In this document: positions 56,091 through 64,000 of the stretch, in pieces
Numbering within the stretch: the stretch's first letter is position 1
Layout of the letters: each line of letters begins with the position of its first letter
Source: Saururus chinensis
Taxonomy: Eukaryota > Streptophyta > Magnoliopsida > Piperales > Saururaceae
Direction of reading: 5' to 3'
DNA length: 64,000 nt
Assembly (NCBI GenBank): GCA_035235625.1
Contig: CP141148.1
Location: 21,825,057 to 21,889,056 of the forward strand
Made by a program: the position numbers and the translations under genes
The notes under the pieces: model-generated
What the model was told of the DNA's origin: nothing
What the model saw: the letters and a program-made list of their open reading frames with translations, nothing else
Databases searched by the model: none

Positions 56091-57840
56091 ATTTATAGAT
56101 CTCAACTTCTTCTAAAAATATTGATAATCCTATAATAATCTCTACCTTACAAACAATGTATCTCATACAAGAAATTTATGTATGAACCCTTGTAAACAAC
56201 AAAAACTAATAGTATATCTACCTATGCAGAGGCATATTACAAAAACCCTTATTCATGTAGGTTTTACTAAACCCAACATCAACTTTATAAAATCACATGT
56301 GAGCTAAGCATGCCTATCATGAGTCAATCTTGACCTAAATGTATTTAAAAAACACATACCCAAGCTTCTCACATTTTAGTAAACCAATAATTATTGTAAA
56401 AAAATATATATATTCAAGAAATTGGAGTCAAGTACGTACCTTTTCTCTTTTTAGGAAGTTATAAACTGACCAATAGTTGCAGCCTTCCTCAATTAATCAA
56501 ATTACCCTCAATGTCTAAACAAGCCACAAACACCAAATAAGAAAATCTAGATTGAATATTTTTTACTATGCAGATAAGTAATGCAATACTGTAAAACCTA
56601 ATTCTTGTAAGATTTTAAATTTCTCTGTTCACAAACAAGCCATTATAAGATACATTGTAAGCAATAGGGATGAAACTAAGCTCATTGTGGCCATCCTCTG
56701 AATCAATATTTAATATCTACAAAATGAAATGTTGAGAACAAGATTAAAAGAATATAAAAAAAAAATGAGCACACAATGACTAGAGATGGATACAAGAAAA
56801 CGTAGAAGATTGAATCGAAATGGCAAGCATCAACAAAAATTATAAAAGCATATATTTGCAAAAAAAGATAATATATTAAGTTTCAAAAGTGAATATAGAC
56901 AGACTCTATACTAGTCTCAGAGAGCATGACTCAAGTTAAAAGGATAGTCTCTTGTTGATCAAGAATGACGTCATATGTATATACCTATATAGTTATTTTT
57001 GCATGCCCACATACTCTTTCCTTTAATCAAATACAAGGCAATTTTAAAAAGTTCTGCATATCTAGCTGGCAGTAAGGAATGGAAAGACAATGAACCAAAT
57101 CAACATAAAGAACCCAACGGTAATAGCATATTATAGCTGAACTAGCATAAGTCAAAGGTATCAAACCTTATGCCTTGATTCAAATTTTTATTTAGGATTG
57201 TTATTAATGGTTTTGTGTACATACAGTGGAAATTATGCTAGTTTAAAAGAGTGAACTTATATATATAGAATTCATCATTTAATAAAACCCATGTCCAAGG
57301 GGATGGAAATATCTTATTATCATTATCTAGTATAGTTACAAATATAGATTTTTTTCTTTACTATACTCGGTATTGTAGATTTTGATGATAGGCAGTTTCT
57401 TACTTGTGACATTAATGTCATATGTGTGACAATAAAAACATTAAGGTTCCATTATTAGCATGTCTTTTGTGCATATTTATATTATGTTCAAGATGTATTA
57501 CTATATATGCAGACATGCATCAGCTAATATGGTGCCAAAAATGACCATCTAGACAATTTATCAAAACATGGGGGCTTGCAACCACCTTGTAAACATGATT
57601 TTCAAACTTATACTCATCATATGTCAGGCAATGTCAACTTTTTGAGCTGACAATAGTGTGAAATAGGGTGCTTGTTATTCCGGTGTCTTCAAGATTTGGA
57701 GGTTATATAATACAATGACGACTACATGTTGCCATGTTGCAGTTAATAAAACCATGTTTTCCTGACAACTTGTGATCCATTTACTTCCTTGGTATTTTAA
57801 ACAAATAATATTGTGTGTCGAGGTGATATCAATATTGGTC
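56091..57840. other. Spacer upstream of TNP2
   Basis: AT-rich, no gene-like frame and no clear subterminal repeats. The expected 5' CACTA terminus of the TNP2 element was not found here. Confidence 0.35.
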
Positions 57841-57842
57841 TG

Positions 57843-58025
57843 AGTTTTTACAATAATGTTTTCACCTGCTAACTCCCACTGAGAATTCTGGCCAAAAAAC
57901 ATGGATTTTCACTGAAGTCTTGACTAGAATGTGCAAGTTTTTACAGTAATGTTTTCACCTGCTAACTCCCACTGAGAATTCTGACCCAGAAACATGGATT
58001 TTTAGTGAATTGTATGTAATGTATG
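57843..58025. repeat. 93-bp tandem duplication
   Basis: AGTTTTTACARTAATGTTTTCACCTGCTAACTCCCACTGAGAATTCTG occurs at 57843 and 57936 (quoted here as one run only to define the unit; the period is 93). It lies just upstream of the coiled-coil fragment and may be former intron sequence. Confidence 0.8.
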
Positions 58026-58059
58026 CAAAGAATGTGCACTTGGGAATTTGTCAAATGTT

Positions 58060-59860
58060 TTGGAACAGAGACTATATGAAGCTAGCAGTGAAATTAAACT
58101 CATGAAAAACAAGATAAACAACTTCGCTTAGCTGTTAGAGCAGTCGACTGAGTATAAGGTGTTGTTAAACCTTAAACTCCAGTCTTCTTTAGATTATATT
58201 GAAATGAATTCCATGATGAAAGAGATGAATACTTTGAAAAAAGAATTTGATAAGCAGATAACTATCAAGGACAATGCAGAAAAATCTGTGGTGAGTATGG
58301 AAGACAAGCTAAGGTATTTGTTTTCCACCATGATATGCTATTGCAATCAATTTAATGAACCTGAATGTTGTAGATTGCAACTACAGACTGTGGACTCTTC
58401 AGCACCTATTTTACAGTTAGAGAATCTTCAAAAGAGGTTGTATGAATAATTGCTTCAGATAAGTAAAGACAAGAAAGAAATAGAGGAAGAAAGAGATATT
58501 GGTCAAAAGGCATTGGAGAATGCAGAATTCGAAAGCCTGTCCCTGCAACAAAAGTTTGATTTCAACATGCATGACCTGTGGAGGATGCTCGAGGTTGCTA
58601 GATTGGAAGTATAACAGCATCAGCTAGAGTTCCAAGATCTTGTAGATAAGCTTAAGGCTACTAGTGAAGCTGGAGACAGATACACAGCTAAGAACAAGGA
58701 TTAGAATTACAACTAATTGAGTTGGAAACTCTATTTTGCAGCACCTTACAAGTGAAAACAAAGATCTTAGACAGAAAATTCACAATTTTGAGAGCATCAT
58801 CAGTCAACTTGAAAAAACTAAAATGTCTCTTCTTGATTACCAACAATCTTTAGAAGCTGGAAAGGTAGAATCTGTCTGGCTAGCTAATGAACTTGTTAGC
58901 GTAAAAGAAGCTTGGGACATGTAAGTGACGAATTGCAGGCTGAGAAAGACATAAATATTCCCTAGCAAATAAAGCAAGAGAATTTATTTCTCTGTTAATG
59001 AGAAACAACAATCTTTTGATGATCAAAGTGCCAAACTGCTGCATCTCAGCAAACATGTATACGATTTAGAATCAGGAAATGCAAGAGTGAAGCATCTTCT
59101 GTTACAGAGTGATCAAAGTTTATTTATGCAAATTGCTGATCTGGAAACTAGTTTAGCATCTGTATATGAATGTTTATTGGCTTAAGATGTTGAACTTAGG
59201 TTCACAAAAGATCAATTTTCCACAAAAACACAAGAGCTTAATGACAAGGTTGAATCCCTTAAGAGGTGCAATGAGGACCTTCAATAGAAGCATCTAGATA
59301 TGAGTAATACATTGAAGAAATTGCAAACTGCAAATCTACTTACGCATATTACATTGAAGAAATTGCCAGATTATCTGCCACTCTGGAGTCACTGAAAGCT
59401 CAATTAAAAAAATTTATCAGCGATAAAAGTGAACAAGAAGCCAAGGGTAGCAGTATAAGGGAAACGGGAGTCGAAGTTGATGATTGTAGTCAAGGGAAAC
59501 ATAGGCAAGGTGTTATTGAGCAATTTAAAGGTAAATTGCTGCAACTGGAAGAAGAATTTGACTACATAAAGTTCTCAAGGGATGAGTTGGACATCATAGT
59601 TGTGGTTCTTAAATCGAAGTTAGATGAACAGTAGATCCAGATTTCATTGATGCAGAAATTTCATGATAAAATGGTGATTCTACAGGTTGAGCACATTGTG
59701 CTCCGTGAGAAGCTGTCTGAACAGATTCTGAAGACGGAGGAATTCAAGAACTTTTCTATCCATTTGATAGAACTAAAAGACAAAGCAGAAGCTAAATGTT
59801 TGCAAGCTCGTAAAAGAGGATATAATGGAGGGTTTCACTGCGAATTGCTTTCATAAGGTC
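58060..59860 (+). pseudogene. Long coiled-coil protein fragment (EEIG1/EHBP1-type family)
   Basis: About 1.8 kb reads as one coiled coil when stops and small frameshifts are ignored: YEASSEIKLMKNKINNF, EMNTLKKEFDKQITIKDNAE, SENKDLRQKIHNFESIISQL, DQIAKLLHLSKHVYDLESGN-like, LETSLASVYECLLA, EIARLSATLESLKAQLKKF, and near the end LREKLSEQILKTEEFKNFSI followed by HLIELKDKAEAKCLQAR. This order resembles large plant coiled-coil proteins of the AT1G22060 class (NT-C2/EEIG1 N-terminus, 'sporulation-specific protein 15-like'). About ten stops occur, and both gene ends are missing. It is a captured or duplicated host fragment between CACTA sequences. Confidence 0.6.
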
Positions 59861-60387
59861 AAAGTTTTTGCAGTAAAAACTTCAAGTTTGTTCACATACA
59901 AATACAACTTCAAGACCAAAAAAATACTTTATGTTCACATACAAACACAACTTCCAGACCAAAATAAGTCTCCTTTTTGTTATCTATCATTTTCTTTTTG
60001 AAAGAGTCATCATCCATATATTGAATATAAACCTAACTACAATTGTGAGTCCCAAAAAATATAGCATCACAACAACTAAATCTCAGCATGGCCCCAAAAA
60101 CAATTTTGAGCTAGCCAAACCAAGCAAAGTGAAGTAAGCATACAAGAATGAAAATAGAACGCGGCTATCCCCCCCCCAAAATTCACTTAGGGCCCCCCAA
60201 ATAAGAAATATGTGAGTACTTTTTCTATTACTCAGCACCCCCCCACCCTATTCTTATGAGGCACCCCAGTTAATAAAGAAAAGGAAAAGACCCTTTCGTA
60301 TCCCCTTCACTGTGCTCAACGTGCATGAACTTCTCACCGGCGGCAAGAAGGTTGTGAGCGCCGGAGTTCTACAAGGAAATGTCCCTC

Positions 60388-60545
60388 TCATCTTCCTCCC
60401 TGCCTATAATGGTCGTCCTTCCCAATTGCTTCTCCATGCATTAAAAGAACGTTGATTACAGGAGTTTCTCCCATCTTCTTCCCTGCCTGTAATGGACGTC
60501 CCTCCCAATTACTGTCTGCATGCACTTAAAAATCATTGCTTCCCA
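60388..60545. repeat. 83-bp tandem duplication
   Basis: TCATCTTCCTCCCTGCCTATAATGGTCGTCC (60388) and CCATCTTCTTCCCTGCCTGTAATGGACGTCC (60471) start two diverged copies, each ending in a CATGCA-TTAAAA motif. Confidence 0.75.
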
Positions 60546-60697
60546 TCAAAATCAAAAAAATCCTTCATTTGGCTAATTAGCAAGTCATCTTTATTGATTT
60601 TTTGGGCATTCAACGGTTAAAATTTGGGTTCACAGTGCGCCATGGCTAACTGAACTTTAACATGCACGAAGTTTTCAAAACGTCGTTCTGCTTTATG

Positions 60698-61096
60698 TGA
60701 CGGGGGGTACCCCCGCCAATAAATTGCCAGAAAAAGTTGAAATCTTCGGGATGGGTTCTGGCGGGGAGTGATCACCATTCTATTATGAATAATTTGATAG
60801 TGACATACAGTCCCCGTAGAAATGCTATTTCATCTGGCGGGGGATACCCCCCGCTAGGAAAACTCCAGAAGGTGTTGTAAACCTTCTAGATTAGCTATGG
60901 CGGGGAGAGATCACCATTTAATTATGAAGCATTTGACGGGGACATGTAGTCCCCGTATAAATATTCTTCTTGGCTAGATGAGTTCTGGCGGTGAGTGATC
61001 ACCGACAAAATAGAATTCATTGGACAGGGACTGTTAGTACCCATATGATTCCGTCATATATGGCGGGTGGTACCCCCGCCAGTATTTTCTGTAGTG
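60698..61096. mobile_element. CACTA-like terminus with GC-rich palindromes
   Basis: It ends in TATTTTCTGTAGTG at 61096, which reads CACTACAGAAAATA on the other strand. Inside lie six GC-rich palindromes: CGGGGGGTACCCCCGCC (60701), GGCGGGGAGTGATCACC (60760), GGCGGGGGATACCCCCCGC (60836), GGCGGGGAGAGATCACC (60899), GGCGGTGAGTGATCACC (60987) and GGCGGGTGGTACCCCCGCC (61062). Between them lie a perfect stem GACGGGGAC...GTCCCCGT (60935-60956) and weaker copies of it (about 60795 and 61022). This is a CACTA-style subterminal array with a motif unrelated to the others in the window. The partner end was not found. Confidence 0.6.
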
Positions 61097-61328
61097 GTAA
61101 GATAAGTACTTGTAGAGTATCAATTATGTTGGTTTTCTATTTTGAATTTAAACCATTATTGGTAATATATTTAAAATTTTATTTGTGTGGATGTCTTAAC
61201 TAGGATGGATAATTTTATTGGGGATACATCATCCTTTACATCTTTGATGACATCCATGATGCAAAAAAAAAAAGAAATTCTTTCACCGGTTTCCTCAATA
61301 GAAGAGCTTGTTCCATGCTCATGATAAG

Positions 61329-62933
61329 ATGGAGGAGCATTTACTATCTAATGGCGAAGAAAATGAATCTTCTGAAGAGGTATATTTCAAAATATGCTTC
61401 AAATACTTTTATAAATATGTATATTGTACATCTTTTAGGTTAATCTTGTATGATGTCATGTACTCTTATTATAGGAACCAATGGAACGACAAAGCCATGA
61501 CGACATTTTAAATACTGATATTTTATTTGCATTCGATGATGATAAGGTAATGGTCTTTTTTTTTCCTTATGTAAAGTTAAAAGGTGCATAGCTTACTATA
61601 TGTTGAGCTTACAACATGGATATCATTTGTAGGTGTTTGAATCACGAGAGATGATGGAATCATGGGCAAAAGAAACATGTAAGAAGTATGGGACAATTCT
61701 TGTTGTTCTAAAATCAGATGCTAGAAAAAGAAGGCCACGAGTTATATTAGCATGTGAAAGGGTTGGTCAATACAGAAAGAGGACCATTAAAGAGGCCAAT
61801 GTGGACGTAGAAAGGATTCCTAAAGAAGTATCTACAAAGAAGTGTAGATGCCCCTTCAAGTTATACGGTACTGAATTGAGCATTAATGGTGGCAAACAAT
61901 GGAAATTGCATGTCATCTGTGGTAGTCACAATCACCCCCCCCCCCCCCTGCAATTTGGAGAACTTCAACTTATAAGTCATTCTTCACTAGATTTGCATTT
62001 ATCTCCTCTGAGAAAGAAAGTGAATATGTGTGGGCACTAAATTGTTTGAAGTCTTTGTTGACAGTAGGTGATCTTCCAGGAGTAATTGTAACAGACAGAG
62101 ATCAAGCATTGATGCAAGCAATTCAGGTGGTTTTCCCCACTTCAAAGAACATATTGTGTAAATGGCATATTTCAACATGTGTTATGAGAAATTGTCGAAA
62201 AGCATTTAATACCGAGGCTGCATGGGTTGACTTTATTCGATGTTGGAATGGAATTGTACATTCATCAGAGGAGAGTGAATACAATGAACAACTTCATATG
62301 TTGGACACAGACTACAAAGATTTTGAGGTGTTGACTTATCTTCATACTACTTGGTTGGAGCTATTCAAGGAGCAATTTGTAGGCTCTTGGACATACAATT
62401 ATATGCATTTTGGCAACAAGACCACCAATAGAGTTGAGAGCATGCATGCTAAATTGAAGATGCAATTACGCTCATCAATGGTTGACATACTTCAATCATG
62501 GTCCAATATTGATGAAATTGTCAACCTTCAACTTGATGAAGTGAGGAAGTCATTTGAAGAAAGTAGATACAAGCAGTGTCACCAATTCAGAAATCCATTC
62601 TACAAAGAAGTAGTTGGGCTAGTGTCAAGGGCTGCATTGAAATTGATAGATGATGAAAGGAAAAAAATTGAGCAGTTTCCAATTGAAGAAACACACTGTA
62701 TGCATGAATTGAGGAAAACACATGGCCTTCCATGTAAGCACCAATTGACAAAGTGGTTACTTGAAGATCATCCACTGGCATTGCATGAAATACACGATCA
62801 TTGGAAGACACTTTATGTTGTGAGCAAAACAACTTATTCAAAGGGACATGAATTAGTTGATTGCTTTGAGAAGATTTATGAACGATATGAAATGGCCAAT
62901 GAGGGGGTGAAAACACAAATATTATCACAATGA
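61329..62933 (+). pseudogene. FAR1-like Mutator (MULE) transposase, internally deleted
   Basis: Exon 1 61329-61379, exon 2 61475-61546 and exon 3 from 61633 join in frame (introns GTATAT..ATAG and GTAATG..GTAG). They encode MEEHLLSNGEENESSEE, a second acidic piece ending LFAFDDDK, and the FAR1/WRKY-GCM1-type zinc domain with MMESWAKETCKKYGT, KCRCPFKLYG and CGSHNH. A poly-C run (about 61936-61949) follows. The frame then changes and resumes at FISSEKESEYVWALN (about 61993). VTDRDQALMQAI (second catalytic Asp), CKWHI and NRVESMHAKLK (Glu) of the MULE transposase and the C-terminal SWIM finger HGLPCKH follow. The ~150 residues with the first catalytic Asp are missing. A TGA at 62931-62933 ends the frame; it continues in the same frame into the OTU part. 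Confidence 0.8.
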
Positions 62934-63521
62934 AAACAAATTGCAGATCCTACAACAATTTGGATGGAAATGTCTTCAATAGGTACGAAGCAATGTGGTA
63001 GGCCAAAAGGAACTAAAAACAAGTAGGAGAGTTCTACTAAAAGAGATCCCTCCGGTTTTGAGCATGTAGTTGCTGATTTAAGAGCTCAACACAAAGCTGG
63101 CATGAAAGAAAGGTATGTGCATTGTTTTCCCACAGTCATGCAGTCATATGTGAAGGGCATCTTCGACGTCCCTGCGGATGGCCATTGTGGGTTTCATGTC
63201 ATTTCATCTTCCTTAGAACTCAGGGAACTTGGGTGGAAAACAATGAGAACATATTTGATATATGAAATTGCAGTTCATAGGGATGAATATGAAACTATTT
63301 TCAGTGGATCTAGAAGTGTAGATGAACTTTTGGATTGTTTGAAGTTCTTTGGAGATGTGGCCCCCCAAAATAATTGGATGACAATATCGGACATGGGGTA
63401 TGTTTTTGCCTCTTGCTACAATGTTCCTGTGATTCTAATTTCGAGGAGTCTTTGCATGACCATATTCCCATTTAGGACAGCTCCTAAATCAAAGCATAAA
63501 AAAATATATGGGAATGATTAA
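62934..63521 (+). pseudogene. OTU-like cysteine protease domain of the same gene
   Basis: In frame with the transposase, after the stops at 62931 and 63024: a KQCGRPKGTKNK linker, then an OTU domain from about 63102. The catalytic nucleophile block is FDVPADGHCGFHVISSSL (Asp and Cys of the D-G-x-C motif). Later motifs are LGWKTMRTYLI and WMTISDMGYVFASCYNVPVI. OTU enzymes remove ubiquitin; fused to MULE transposases they are known from plant Mutator-like elements. The frame ends at 63519-63521 before the region where the active-site His would be expected, so the domain appears C-terminally truncated as well as cut off by two upstream stops. Confidence 0.75.
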
Positions 63522-63639
63522 CAACTTACCCACGATCCTTGGAAAATAGGCACACGCAAAGATGGGAAAACGCGGGAGAGTGAGGGAAAAGAAAGTGTCA
63601 TGCTATCTAGGATAAGGGAAGGCAATCGATCATGTTTGT

Positions 63640-63720
63640 ATATCTCATATAGCGACTGTTCTCAAATGCGTCACTATATGTGTGTTGTTGATATCCACTT
63701 TTTTGTAGTGGTGATCCATT
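63640..63720. mobile_element. CACTA-like terminus next to the MULE-OTU gene
   Basis: It ends CCACTTTTTTGTAGTG at 63720 (CACTACAAAAAAGTGG on the other strand), with TATAGCGACTGTTCT and ATGCGTCACTATATG just inside. These are AGCGAC/GCGTC-type motifs like those at the left of the window. GTG follows at 63721-63723; no matching GTG plus terminus was found upstream. Confidence 0.5.
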
Positions 63721-64000
63721 CTTTTCTCAATACTTACATAGGATGTTTTCTATGAAAATTTTAAGTGTTTGTGCATGTGTGTGTATAATATTGACCTTTT
63801 TGTCTTCAGTCACTTTGCATAAGTCTTCCACCTTGAGTCTTCAAAGTATGTCTACTCTATTTTTTTCAAGTTATTCAATTCTAAATCTAACTCGACACAT
63901 CACTAACCAAATTAAACTTCACAAGACGTAAATTATATATATGAATGCATAGTTTTGATAATTAAAATATCGCCAATTACATATATGTCTGATATGTTCT
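63721..64000. other. AT-rich flank, nothing recognised
   Basis: No gene, repeat or transposon end is visible. A 62-codon frame has no family resemblance. Confidence 0.4.

Noticed and set aside
63102..63521. Independent intact OTU protease gene
   Set aside because: It is in frame with the upstream transposase and lacks the C-terminal region that should carry the catalytic His.
12989..63720. CACTA ends at 12989 and 63720 as one giant element
   Set aside because: The adjoining triplets differ (ACA and GTG) and the terminal sequences are not inverted repeats beyond CACTACAA.

Overview
The window is nuclear DNA of a flowering plant. It is AT-rich, has GT-AG introns, and carries one plant-specific Dof transcription-factor gene among the usual plant transposon classes (CACTA, Stowaway, Mutator/FAR1, hAT, Ty1/copia, Ty3/gypsy Tat, Athila and chromovirus lineages). 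Nothing in it fixes the species; a non-grass monocot is only a loose guess from the look of the Dof protein. The Dof gene (5157-6140) is the only intact protein-coding gene I can support. Almost everything else is transposable-element DNA in various stages of decay.

Layout. 1-4445: two CACTA-like elements of one family, one inserted into the other. The inner element (904-4077) has a TAA target-site duplication and sits inside one copy of a ~409-bp tandem repeat of the outer element. 4446-9550: the Dof gene with Stowaway MITEs on both sides and a ~0.83-kb terminal-inverted-repeat element. 9535-12985: largely anonymous DNA, a cluster of short palindromes, and a minus-strand MAIN-like (plant mobile domain) pseudogene that keeps an 83-bp intron. 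12989-18960: a CACTA end, Athila-type LTR fragments, and a minus-strand chromovirus LTR with the tail of its pol.

20131-37243: a complete 17.1-kb Tat-lineage gypsy element bounded by TG..CA LTRs and a 5-bp duplication AGCCT. It inserted into a minus-strand copia LTR, which resumes at 37249. Inside it are decayed gag, protease, RT, RNase H, a second (archaeal-type) RNase H and integrase, then a five-copy ~150-bp tandem array. After the array come a third, truncated LTR and a segment carrying the start of a host beta-tubulin gene. It is therefore a composite with three LTRs and captured host DNA.

37249-49253: copia LTR and gag remnants, a hAT transposase pseudogene, another chromovirus LTR fragment, and a pol-less Athila-like element on the minus strand. 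49254-56090: a minus-strand CACTA with an En/Spm-type second ORF and a TNP2 transposase, both broken. 58060-59860: an exon-like fragment of a host long coiled-coil protein. 60698-61096: a CACTA-like terminus built of GC-rich palindromes. 61329-63521: a broken Mutator-type gene that fuses a FAR1-like DNA-binding domain, a MULE transposase and an OTU cysteine-protease domain.

The window thus reads as one regulatory gene embedded in nested, mutually interrupting transposons, several of which carry pieces of host genes (beta-tubulin, a coiled-coil protein, an OTU protease, a GC-rich fragment).
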